From Actinomycetospora succinea (GTDB lineage Bacteria; Actinomycetota; Actinomycetes; Mycobacteriales; Pseudonocardiaceae), in the NCBI RefSeq assembly GCF_004363095.1, contig NZ_SNYO01000001.1:558001-622000 (forward strand): 64,000 bases of DNA. Reading direction: 5' to 3'. Numbering within the stretch: the stretch's first letter is position 1; every line of letters begins with the position of its first letter. Position numbers and translations under genes: made by a program. Under the pieces are notes generated by a model, which saw nothing but the letters and a program-made list of their open reading frames with translations, was not told the origin of the DNA and searched no databases. Of this stretch, positions 29,837-40,100 are shown piece after piece.

Positions 29837-30705
29837 GCGCCGAGACCGAGGACCTCATCAGCAGTCCCGAGACGGCCGCCGCCGTCCGCCTGCGCGCCGA
29901 GGGCGTGCGCGTCGGCTACGGCGAGTCGATCGTCGTCGGGGGGCCCGACGGGCTCGACCTCGACGTCGTCGACGGCTCCGTCACCGCCGTCATCGGCCCC
30001 AACGGGTGCGGCAAGTCGACGCTGCTGCGCACGATGGCGCGCCTGCTGACCCCGAAGCACGGGCACGTGCTGCTCGACGGCCGCCGTCTCGACGCCGTGC
30101 CGTCCCGCGAGATCGCGACCGTGCTCGGCGTGCTGCCGCAGGACCCCACCGCGCCGGAGGGCATCACGGTCGCCGACCTCGTCGCGCGCGGCCGCCACCC
30201 CCACCAGCGCTGGTTCCGCCAGTGGTCGGCCGACGACGAGGAGGCCGTCGCCGAGGCCCTCGACTGGACCGGCATGGCGGGCTTCGCCGAGCGCACCATC
30301 GACACGCTCTCCGGCGGCCAGCGCCAGCGCGTGTGGATCTCGATGGCGCTCGCCCAGGGCACCGACGTGCTGCTGCTCGACGAGCCGACGACGTTCCTCG
30401 ACCTCGCCCACCAGGTCGACGTGCTCGAGCTCGTCGAGCGCCTCAACCGGGAGCGCGGCCGGACGGTCGTCATGGTGCTGCACGACCTCAACCTCGCCGC
30501 GCGCTACGCCGAGCGGCTGGTCGCCATGCACGACGGCGAGATCGCCGTGGCCGGCACGCCGCACGAGGTGCTCACCGAGGCGACGCTGCGCGACGTCTTC
30601 GGGCTCGAGGCCCGCGTGGTGCCGGACCCGGTCGCGGGCACGCCGATGGTGGTGCCCATCGGGCGCGGGGGCAAACCTCGCGTGACGGACGCCGCTCCCA
30701 ATTGA
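29833..30705 (+). CDS. Siderophore ABC transporter ATP-binding protein (FecE/FepC type)
   Basis: A 290-residue ATPase. Walker A is [19 protein letters not shown] (about residues 55-73). GVLPQDPTAPEGITVADLVARGRHPHQ is typical of the siderophore class. The signature is [18 protein letters not shown], Walker [16 protein letters not shown], and the switch His is in MVLHDLNLAARYAERL. GTG 29833 overlaps the permease stop. It completes a FecCD-FecCD-FecE import set for the receptors encoded immediately downstream. Confidence 0.95.
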   Translation: MSAETEDLISSPETAAAVRLRAEGVRVGYGESIVVGGPDGLDLDVVDGSVTAVIGPNGCGKSTLLRTMARLLTPKHGHVLLDGRRLDAVPSREIATVLGVLPQDPTAPEGITVADLVARGRHPHQRWFRQWSADDEEAVAEALDWTGMAGFAERTIDTLSGGQRQRVWISMALAQGTDVLLLDEPTTFLDLAHQVDVLELVERLNRERGRTVVMVLHDLNLAARYAERLVAMHDGEIAVAGTPHEVLTEATLRDVFGLEARVVPDPVAGTPMVVPIGRGGKPRVTDAAPN

Positions 30706-30718
30706 CCGATTCGCTGAG

Positions 30719-30737
30719 TTAGGCAAGCCTACCCTGC
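30719..30737 (+). promoter_or_regulatory. Second iron box, upstream of the siderophore-binding lipoprotein genes
   Basis: TTAGGCAAGCCTACCCTGC keeps the TTAGGC...GCCTA dyad and matches the IdeR consensus at 13 of 19 positions. It is placed 57 bases before the first receptor gene, so the receptors can be induced separately from the permeases. Confidence 0.65.
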
Positions 30738-30794
30738 CGAAGCGGTCACCGACCGCCACCGACCGATCACCGTCGATCCCGGGAGCGCCTCCGC

Positions 30795-31751
30795 ATGACC
30801 CTCCGCGTCCGCCTGGTCGCCGCGCTCGCCGCGGTCCTCGCCGTCCTGCTGGCCGGGTGCGGCTCCGGGAGCGACGAGCCGGCGCCGGGCGCCGCGGCGC
30901 CCGGCTTCCCGGTCACCGTCGACCACGCGTACGGGCAGACGACGATCCCGGACCGCCCGGCCCGCGTCGTGACCGTCGGCTACAACGACGTCGACTACGC
31001 GCTCGCGCTCGGCACCGTCCCGGTCGGCGTGCGCGACTTCATCGGCGCCTTCGACGAGACCACCCGCCCCTGGGCGCAGCAGGCGCTGGACGGGCAGCAG
31101 CCCCAGCAGGTCGGCGGCAACGAGATCGACATCGAGAAGGTCGCCTCGCTGGCGCCCGACCTCGTCCTCGGCGTGTACTCCGACATGGACCGCGCCACCT
31201 TCGACCGGCTCTCCCAGATCGCGCCCACCGTCGCCGACCCCGCCGGCGGCCCGGCGCCGTGGCAGGAGCAGACCCGCATCACCGCCCGCGCGCTGGGCGT
31301 GCCGGAGCGCGGCGACCAGGTCGTGAGCGACGTCGAGGGTCGGTTCGCCCAGGCCCGCGCGGCCAACCCGCAGTTCGCCGGCAAGTCCGTCGACGTCGCG
31401 CTGGTGACCTCCGGCGAGTTCTACGTGCTCGGCCAGGACGACGCGCGCACCCAGTTCTTCAGCGGCCTCGGCCTCGGGGTCGAGCCGACCACGGCGACGC
31501 TCTCGAGCGAGCAGCTCGGCCAGCTCGACGCGCAGGGCGTCGCCGTGCTCGGCGTGCCGCCGCAGGCGGCGCTGGCCAACCCGGTGTTCGCGAACCTCCC
31601 CGCCGTGGCGCAGAACCGCGTCGCCTACGTCGGCGAGGAGTCGTCGGCCGTGGCCGGCGCGCTGGGCTTCACCAGCCCGCTGAGCCTGCCCTTCCTGATC
31701 GACCAGGTCACCCCGGAGCTCGCGCGGGTCTACAGCCAGCCCGGCGCCTGA
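30795..31751 (+). CDS. Iron-siderophore substrate-binding lipoprotein 1
   Basis: A 318-residue extracytoplasmic receptor for a ferric siderophore (Peripla_BP_2 fold). The lipobox LLAGC puts the lipidated Cys at residue 22. FPVTVDHAYGQTTIPDRPARVVTVGYNDVDYALALGTVPVGV is the N-lobe, and EKVASLAPDLVLGVYSDMDRATFDRLSQIAPTV is the standard cleft region. It is followed 48 bases later by a close paralogue. Iron-boxed promoter upstream. Confidence 0.93.
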   Translation: MTLRVRLVAALAAVLAVLLAGCGSGSDEPAPGAAAPGFPVTVDHAYGQTTIPDRPARVVTVGYNDVDYALALGTVPVGVRDFIGAFDETTRPWAQQALDGQQPQQVGGNEIDIEKVASLAPDLVLGVYSDMDRATFDRLSQIAPTVADPAGGPAPWQEQTRITARALGVPERGDQVVSDVEGRFAQARAANPQFAGKSVDVALVTSGEFYVLGQDDARTQFFSGLGLGVEPTTATLSSEQLGQLDAQGVAVLGVPPQAALANPVFANLPAVAQNRVAYVGEESSAVAGALGFTSPLSLPFLIDQVTPELARVYSQPGA

Positions 31752-31799
31752 CCACTCCTCCGCCCCCCCGATCACCCACGACCCCCGGAGCGCCCCCGC

Positions 31800-32759
31800 A
31801 TGACCCTCCGTGTCCGCTTCGCCGCCGCCCTCGCCGCGGTCCTCGCCCTGCTGCTCGCCGGGTGCGGATCGAGCGAGCAGGAGGCGCCGCAGGGTGCCGC
31901 CGCGCCCGGCTTCCCCGTCACGATCCCGCACGCCTACGGCCAGACGACGATCCCGGACCGGCCGGCCCGCGTCGTCACCGTCGGCTACAACGACTCCGAC
32001 TTCGTCCTCGCGCTCGGCGTCGTCCCCGTCGGCGTGCGCCAGTCGATCGGCGCCTTCGACAGCTCCACCCGCCCCTGGGCCCAGCAGGCCCTGAACGGGC
32101 AGCGGCCCGAGGTCGTCGGCGGCAACGAGCTCGACATCGAGAAGATCGCCTCACTGCAGCCCGACGTCATCATCGGCCTGTACTCCTACATGGACCAGGC
32201 GACCTACGACCGCCTCTCCCAGATCGCGCCGACCCTGGCCGACCCGGTCAAGGACGTCGCCGCGCCGTGGCAGGAGCAGACCCGCATCACCGGCCGCGCC
32301 CTCGGCGTCCCCGAGCGCGCCGAGCAGGCCGTGGCCGACGTCGAGCGCCGGTTCACCGACGCCCGCGACGCCAACCCGCAGTTCGCCGGCAAGAACGTGT
32401 CGGTGACGCTCGTGGCGTCGAACGAGTTCATCTCGCTCGGCAAGGACGACCTGCGGACCCAGGCCTTCGCCGGCCTCGGGCTGGGCGTGCCGCCGACCAC
32501 CCAGACGCTCTCCAGCGAGCAGATCGGCCAGCTCGACGCACAGGGCATCGCCGTCGTCGGCGTCCCGCCGGCGACCGCGCTGGCCAACCCGGTGTTCGCG
32601 AACCTCGGCGCGACGCGGGCGAACCGCGTGGCGTTCCTCGGCGAGGAGTCCTCGCCGGTGGCCGGGGCGCTGGGCTTCTCGAGCCCGCTGAGCCTGCCGT
32701 ACCTCATCGACCAGATCACCCCGGAGCTCGCCCGGGTCTACAGCCAGCCCGGCGCCTGA
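31800..32759 (+). CDS. Iron-siderophore substrate-binding lipoprotein 2 (tandem paralogue)
   Basis: A 319-residue lipoprotein with Cys22 in LLAGC, clearly duplicated from the preceding gene: identical MTLRVR start, near-identical PDRPARVVTVGYND, EQTRITxRALGVPER and TPELARVYSQPGA ends. Differences cluster in the cleft (SDFVLALGVVPVGVRQSIGAF; SYMDQATYDRLSQ; VTLVASNEFISLGKDD), which suggests a different or broadened siderophore specificity. The N-hydroxylase gene follows after 49 bases. Confidence 0.93.
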   Translation: MTLRVRFAAALAAVLALLLAGCGSSEQEAPQGAAAPGFPVTIPHAYGQTTIPDRPARVVTVGYNDSDFVLALGVVPVGVRQSIGAFDSSTRPWAQQALNGQRPEVVGGNELDIEKIASLQPDVIIGLYSYMDQATYDRLSQIAPTLADPVKDVAAPWQEQTRITGRALGVPERAEQAVADVERRFTDARDANPQFAGKNVSVTLVASNEFISLGKDDLRTQAFAGLGLGVPPTTQTLSSEQIGQLDAQGIAVVGVPPATALANPVFANLGATRANRVAFLGEESSPVAGALGFSSPLSLPYLIDQITPELARVYSQPGA

Positions 32760-32808
32760 CGGGTCCTCCACCGACCAGCACCGACCGACGCACCTCGGGG
32801 AGCGCGCG

Positions 32809-34194
32809 ATGACCGACATCGACGGGACGAGGGGGCCAGGGGAGACCCTGGACGTGCTGGGGGTGGGGTTCGGGCCGTCGAACCTGGCCCTGGCGCTGGC
32901 CGTGCAGGAGCACAACGAGCGCTCCCCGGAGTCCGCGCGCGTCGCGGCGGGCTTCGTGGAGCAGCAGGCGGCGTTCGGGTGGCACCGGGGGATGCTGCTC
33001 GAGGGGGCGACGATGCAGGTGTCGTTCCTCAAGGATCTCGTGACGATGCGGGATCCGACGAGTCCGCGGTCTTTCCTGAACTACCTGCAGGGCCAGGGCC
33101 GGCTGGCGGACTTCATCAACACGAAGACGATGTTCCCGTCGCGGGTGGAGTTCCACGACTACCTGGAGTGGTGCGCCGCCGACGTGCGCCACCTCGTCTC
33201 CTACGGCACCCGCGCGGTCGCGGTCCACCCCGTCACCGGTCCGGACGGGTCGGTCGAGGAGCTCGACGTCGTGCTGCGCGACGCGACGGGGGAGGGCACC
33301 CGCACGGTGCGCACGCGCAACCTCGTCCTCGCGACCGGGCTGGTGCCGTGGCTCCCGCCGGGGGTCGAGCGCAGCGAGCGCATCTGGCACAACAGCGAGC
33401 TGCTCCACCGGCTCCGGGCCGTCGACGCCGACCCGTCCGATCCGTCCGGCGTGTCCGGGGCGCCCCGGCGCTTCCTCGTCGTCGGCGCGGGCCAGAGCGC
33501 GGCGGAGACCACCGAGCACCTGCACCGCCGCTACCCGGACTCCGAGGTCCGCTCGGTGTTCTCGCGGTACGGCTACAGCCCGGCCGACGACACGTCGTTC
33601 GCCAACCGGATCTTCGACCCGGACGCCGTCGACCACTTCTACGAGGCGCCGGGCGACGTCAAGCAGATGCTCATGGACTACCACGCGAACACGAACTACT
33701 CGGTGGTCGACCCGGAGCTCATCCAGTCGCTCTACCGGCTCGCGTACCAGGAGAAGGTCGCCGGCACGCAGCGGCTGCACGTCCACGGCGCGAGCCGGGT
33801 CGCGGGCATGCGGGACGCCGGGGACGACATCGACGTCGACATCGAGTTCCTGCCGACCGGTGAGCGGGAGACGGTGAGCAGCGACGTCGTCGTCTACGCG
33901 ACCGGCTACCGCCCGATCGACCCGACCTCGATGCTCGGCGACGTCGGCGGCTGGTGCCGCCGCGGCGACGACGGCGAGCTGCTCGTCGAGCGCGACTACC
34001 GCATCACCACGACCGCGCCGCTGCGCGCGGGCGTCTACCTGCAGGGACCCACCGAGCACACCCACGGCATCAGCTCGACGCTGCTCTCCACGACGGCGGT
34101 GCGGGCCGGCGAGATCCTGGCGTCGCTGGAGCTCCGCCGTCCCGCGGGGATCACCGCGGTGCGCACCGTGCCGGCCGCGCCGGTGGGGTCGTGA
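32809..34194 (+). CDS. L-ornithine/L-lysine N-monooxygenase, copy 1
   Basis: An FAD- and NADPH-dependent N-hydroxylase of 461 residues that prepares the hydroxamate building block, most likely N5-hydroxy-ornithine because the third adenylation domain downstream carries the exact hydroxyornithine code. The FAD motif [15 protein letters not shown] is at residues 19-33, [36 protein letters not shown] follows, the NADPH motif is [15 protein letters not shown], and ATGYRPIDP and the C-terminal [19 protein letters not shown] close the fold. GGGGAG precedes the ATG. Its stop overlaps the NRPS GTG. A near-duplicate lies at 53005. Confidence 0.93.
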   Translation: MTDIDGTRGPGETLDVLGVGFGPSNLALALAVQEHNERSPESARVAAGFVEQQAAFGWHRGMLLEGATMQVSFLKDLVTMRDPTSPRSFLNYLQGQGRLADFINTKTMFPSRVEFHDYLEWCAADVRHLVSYGTRAVAVHPVTGPDGSVEELDVVLRDATGEGTRTVRTRNLVLATGLVPWLPPGVERSERIWHNSELLHRLRAVDADPSDPSGVSGAPRRFLVVGAGQSAAETTEHLHRRYPDSEVRSVFSRYGYSPADDTSFANRIFDPDAVDHFYEAPGDVKQMLMDYHANTNYSVVDPELIQSLYRLAYQEKVAGTQRLHVHGASRVAGMRDAGDDIDVDIEFLPTGERETVSSDVVVYATGYRPIDPTSMLGDVGGWCRRGDDGELLVERDYRITTTAPLRAGVYLQGPTEHTHGISSTLLSTTAVRAGEILASLELRRPAGITAVRTVPAAPVGS

Positions 34195-37100
34195 GCACCC
34201 TCTCCGTCCGTTCCTCGACGGTCGTGGGGGGCCGGACCTGGCCGGACCGGTTCGCCGAGCAGGTCGCCGCCCGGGGCGACGCGGTCGCCGTCGAGCTGGG
34301 CGACGCGTCGCTGACCTACGCCGCGCTGGCCGACCGGGCCGCCCGGCTCGCAGCCCTGCTCGCCGGGCACGGCGCCGGGCCGGAGCGCCTGGTCGGGCTC
34401 GCCCTGCCGCGCTCGATCGACCAGGTCGTGGCCCAGGTCGCGGTGCTCTGCGCGGGCGCGGCGTACCTGCCGGTCGACCCGGACCAGCCCGAGGAACGGG
34501 TCCGGCTCGTCCTCGACGACGCGGCGCCCGCCGTGCTCCTGACGACGGGCGAGCTGCGCGGCGACCTCCCGCCGGAGTGGGCCGAGCGCGCGGTCCTGCT
34601 CGAGGAGCTCGACCTCGACGCGGCGACACCCGCGCCGCTCGACCCGAGCGTCGACGTCGCCTCGCTCGCCTACGTGATCTACACGTCGGGCTCGACAGGA
34701 CGTCCCAAGGGCGTGCTCGTCACCCACGGCGGCGTCGACAAGCTCGTCGCCACCCAGACCGAGCGCCTCGGCGTCGGCCCCGACGACCGCGTCCTCGCCT
34801 TCGCCTCGCCGAGCTTCGACGTCGCGTTCTGGGAGCTGTGCCAGTCGCTGCTCTCCGGCGGGCGGCTGGTGATCGTGCCGAGCGAGCTGCGGGCGCCGGT
34901 CCCGGAGCTCGCGGAGTACCTGCACGCCCACGACGTCTCCGTCATGATCCTGCCGCCGGTGCTGCTCGCGGCGATGCCCGACGACGTCACGCTGCCGCCG
35001 GGCGTGCTGCTCGCCGGGACCGAGCGCGTGGCCCCGGAGCTGGTGGCGCGGTGGGGGCGCGACCACCGCATGTTCAACGCGTACGGGCCCACCGAGGCCA
35101 CCGTGAACTCGACGCTCGGCGAGGCCCACCCCGACACCCTCGACGGCGCCTCGGTCCCGATCGGCGTGCCCGACCCGCTGACCACCGCCCGGGTCCTCGA
35201 CGCCGAGCTCGCGCCGGTCGCCGACGGGGTGCCGGGCGAGCTCTACCTCGGCGGCCCCGGTCTCGCGCGCGGCTACCTCGGCCGCCCGGGCCTGTCCGCC
35301 GAGCGCTTCGTCGCCGACCCGTACGGCGGGCCCGGCGAGCGGCTCTACCGCACCGGCGACCTCGTCGTGCGCCACGGCGGTGTCGCCGGCGTCCTCGACT
35401 TCCTCGGGCGCACCGACGACCAGGTGCAGATCCGGGGCTTCCGCGTCGAGCCCGGCGAGGTCGAGTCGGAGCTGCGCGGCCACCCCGGCGTGGCGCAGGC
35501 GGCGGCGGTCGTGCGCGACGACCTGCCCGCCGGGCGGGGGCTGGTGGGCTACGTGGTGCCGGCGCTGGAGTCCGTCGGCGACGATCGCGTCGCCGACTGG
35601 AAGGAGCTCCACGAGGTCCTCTACACGGCCGCCGACGAGGACGCCGCGCTCTTCGACGACGGCTTCGCCGGGTGGAACTCGACCTACGACGGCACCGACA
35701 TCCCGCGCGAGCACATGCGCGTGTGGCGCGACGGCGTCGTCGACCGGATCCGCGCGCTGCCCGCCGGGCGCCGCGTGCTGGAGGTCGGCGTCGGCAGCGG
35801 GCTGCTGCTCACCGAGGTCGCGCCGGAGGTCGAGCACTACGTCGGCATCGACCTGTCCGCCGAGGGGATCGCCGCGCTGCAGCGCCGGGTCGAGGCCTCC
35901 GACATGCTGCGCGAGCGCGTGGTCCTCGAGACCCGGCCGGCGCACGAGGTCGGCGGGGTCGACGGCGGCCCGTTCGACGCGGTCGTCGTGAACTCGGTGG
36001 CCCAGTACTTCCCCGACGGCGACTACCTGCGCGCGGTCCTGCGCGACGCGGCCGGGCTGCTGGCGCCCGGCGGCGCGATCCTCGTCGGCGACGTCCGGCA
36101 CGCTGGCCTGCTGCGCACGCTGCGCGCGGGCGTCGAGACGGCCCGGGACCCGGGCGCGGACCCGGTGGCGCTGCGCCGCGCGGTCGACGGCTCGGTGGCG
36201 TGGGAGCCCGAGCTGCTCGTGCACCCCGACTTCTTCCGCGAGGTCGCCGACGAGCTCGGGCTCGCCACGGACGTGGAGCTCGAGCGCACCCCGTTCCACG
36301 ACGAGCTCTCCCGCTACCGCTACCACGCGACCCTCTACGTGCGTGATCTTCACAGCTATAGCTCAGAAGATCACGCACGTACGGTGAGGTGGAGCGGGTC
36401 GGTCGAGGCGGTGCGGGAGGCGCTGGCTGCGTCGCCGGACCTGCGCGTGGTCGGCGTCCCGAACGCGCGGCTGACCCCCGACCTGGAGGCGCTCGCGCGG
36501 GTCGACGGGACCGAGCCGCCCGCCGTGCCCGCCGCCGATCCCGAGAACCTCCTCGCGCTCGCCACCGACCGCCCGGCCCGGGCGACCTGGGACCCCGAGG
36601 ACCCGACGCGCTTCGAGGTCCTCTACGGCGACGCCGGCCCGGTCTTCCGCGGCGGGGGGCCCACCGGCACGACGAGCCCCGCGCCGTTCCGCGACGTCGG
36701 CGCCCTGACCTCCGGGGTGCGCGAGCACCTGCGCGACCGGCTGCCCGAGCACCTGGTGCCGGCGGCGGTCGTCGCCGTCCCGGAGCTGCCGACACTGCCC
36801 AGCGGCAAGCTCGACCGCGCCGCGCTCCCGGCGCCCGACCTCGCCGCCGAGGTCGAGGGCACCGCGCCGCGCACGCCCCGCGAGGAGCTCCTCGCGCCGG
36901 TGTTCGCCGACCTGCTCGGGCTGCCGGGCATCGGCGTGCACGACGACTTCTTCGCCGTCGGCGGCGACTCGATCCTCTCGGTCTCGCTGGTCGCGCGGGC
37001 GCGGGCGGTCGGGCTCGTGATCACGCCGCGGCAGATCTTCACGCACCGGACCGTGGCCGGGCTGGCGGAGGTCGCGACGGCGCGCGACGACACCGTGCAG

Positions 37101-40100
37101 GACGGTGTCGCGGTCGAGCTGGACGCCGCGGCGCGGGCGGCGCTGGGCGATGCGAGCGAGGTCTGGCCGGTCTCCGCGCTGCAGGAGGGCTTCTTCGTCC
37201 ACGCGGCGCTCTCGGACGTCTACACCGTCCAGGAGGTCGTGCGGCTGCGCGGCCCGGTCGACGCCGGCGCGTGGCGGGCGGCGGCCGGGCGGCTCCTCGA
37301 ACGCCACCCCCAGCTGCGCGCCGGCTTCGCGCAGCGCGCCGACGGCCGCGTCGTCCAGGCGATCGCCGCGTCCGTCGAGCTGCCCTGGCGCGAGGTCGAC
37401 CTGCGCGACCTCGACACCCCGGCCCCCGAGAACGCCCTCGACGACGTCGTCGTGGCCGAGCGCGCCGAGCGCTTCGACCTCGCCCGCCCGCCGCTGATCC
37501 GCGCGGCCCTCGTGCACACCGGGGACGACGCCGCCGCGCTCGTGCTGACCTTCGAGCACATCGTGCTCGACGGCTGGTCGGTCGCCGTGGTCGTGCGGGA
37601 GCTGCTGGCCGACACCGGCGAGGCCACTCCCGACATCACCCCCGACTCCGACCTCGCCACCCACCGCGCCCGCTACGCCCGCCTGCCCGACCAGGACGCC
37701 GACCTCGCCGCCTGGCGCGAGACGCTCGCCGGCCTCGACGAGCCCACGCGGCTGCTCGAGGCCCTGGCCCCGGACGCCGCGACCGACCCCGCCCCCGCGC
37801 GCGCCCCCCGCCACCACCAGAGCCACCTCGGGGTCGACGAGGAGACCACCGGCCGGCTGGTCGCCGCGGCCCGGCGCCGCGGCCTGACCCTCGGCACCGT
37901 GCTGCACGGCGCCTGGGCGCTCATGGTCGGGCGCCTCACCGGCCGCCGCGACGTCGTCGTCGGCAGCACCGTGTCCGGTCGCGACGGCGTGCTGCCCGGC
38001 GTCGAGGACGCGGTCGGCCTGTTCATCAACACGGTTCCGGTCCGCCTGCGGTGGGCGCCGGGCGAGCCGGTCGGCGACGTCCTCGCCGCGCTGCAGGCCC
38101 ACCGCACCGAGCTGCTCGACCACGACGGCGTCGCCCTCGCGGCGCTCCAGCGGGAGCTGGGGCACGGGGAGCTGTTCGACTCGCTCGTGGTCGTGGAGAA
38201 CTACCCGCAGCCGGACGGGGTCGAGGCGATCGACGTCGTCGACGCCGTGCACTACCCCGTGGCGCTCATCGCGGCCGTCGGCCCGCGTCTCGACCTGACG
38301 ATCAAGCACGACCCGACGCGCGTGGACGCCGCGGCCGCCGAGCTGGTCGTCGCCCAGCTGCACCGCACCCTCGACCTCCTCGCCGCCGATCTCGACGCCC
38401 CCGTGGCGACGATCCCGCTGCGCGACGCCCCGCCGCGCCACCCCGACACCGCGCACGCCGCCCCGCCCACCACGCTCACCGGCTGGATCGCCGCGCAGGC
38501 CGCCACCACGCCGGACGCCCCCGCGGTGATCGCCGAGGACGGGACGCTCACCCACGCCGACCTGGCCCGACGCGCCGCCGGGCTCGCCGCGCGGCTGGCC
38601 GACGCCGGCCCCGTGGTCGGTGTCGCCGTGCCGCGCTCGGCCGACCTCGTCGTCGCCCTCGCCGGCGTGCTGCACGCGGGCCGCGCCTACGTTCCGCTCG
38701 ACGTGGAGCTGCCCCGCGAGCGCCTGGCCGCGGTGATCGCCGACGCCGGGGTCGAGGTCGTCGTGACGACGCGTGAGACCGCGCTCCCGGACGGGCCTCG
38801 GAGGGTCCTCATCGAGGACGCCGGCGACGCCGACACCCCGCCCGCGGAGCCGGACCCCGACGCCGCCGCCTACGTGATCTTCACGTCCGGCTCGACGGGG
38901 CGCCCCAAGGGCGTCGTCGTCAGCCACCGCGCGATCGTCAACCGGCTCGCGTGGACCCAGGACACCTACGGGCTCACGCCCGACGACCGGGTGCTGCAGA
39001 AGACGCCGGTCGGCTTCGACGTCAGCGTCTGGGAGCTCTTCTGGCCGCTCGTCACCGGGGCGGCGATCGTCGTCGCGCGCCCGGGCGGGCACCGGGACCC
39101 GGCGTACCTCGCCGGGCTCGTCGCGCAGGCCGGCGTGACGACGATGCACTTCGTCCCGTCGATGCTCGAGGCGTTCCTCGCCGCCGACGAGGTCACCGGG
39201 GACCCGTCCTGGGCGGCCCCGCTGCGCCGGGTGCTCGCGAGCGGCGAGGCGCTGCCGGCCGGTGCCGCGGCGCGCTGGCGGGCGCTCACCGGCGTCCCGC
39301 TGCACAACCTCTACGGGCCCACCGAGGCGGCCGTCGATGTCACGTACCACCAGGTCAGCGACGCCGACACGGCCCGCGTGCCGATCGGCGCGCCCGTCTG
39401 GAACACCACGCTGCACGTCCTCGACGCCTGCCTCGCGCCGGTCTCCGACGGGGTGCCCGGCGAGCTCTACCTCGCCGGCGTCCAGCTCGCCCGCGGCTAC
39501 ACCGGCCGGCCCGGGCTCACCGCCGAGCGTTTCGTCGCCGACCCGCACGGGTCGGGCGAGCGGCTCTACCGCACCGGCGACCTCGTGCGTCGCCTGCCGG
39601 ACGGCGAGCTCGAGTACCTGGGCCGCACCGACGAGCAGGTGAAGATCCGGGGCCAGCGCATCGAGCCGGGCGAGGTCGAGGCCGCGCTCGCCGCGCAGCC
39701 CGGCGTCGCACGCGCCGCGGTCACCGTGCGCCGCGACGGCCCGGCGCCCGCGCTCGTGGGCTACGTGGTGGGCGACGCCGACGGCCTCCGGGAGGCCCTG
39801 GCGCGGGAGCTGCCCGAGGCCATGGTCCCCGTCGCGGTCGTGGCGCTCGACGCGCTGCCCCTGACCGCCAGCGGCAAGCTCGACCGCGCGGCGCTCCCGG
39901 CCCCCGAGCTGGGCACGGGCCCGGCCCGCGAGCCCGCGACCGAGGCCGAGCGGGTGCTCTGCACGATCTTCGCCGAGGTGCTGGGCCGCGACTCGTGCGG
40001 CCCGGACGACGACTACTTCGCGCTCGGCGGCGACTCGATCGCCGCCATCGGCGTCGCGAGCCGCGCGCGGCGCGCGGGCCTCGCCGTCGGACCCGCCGAG

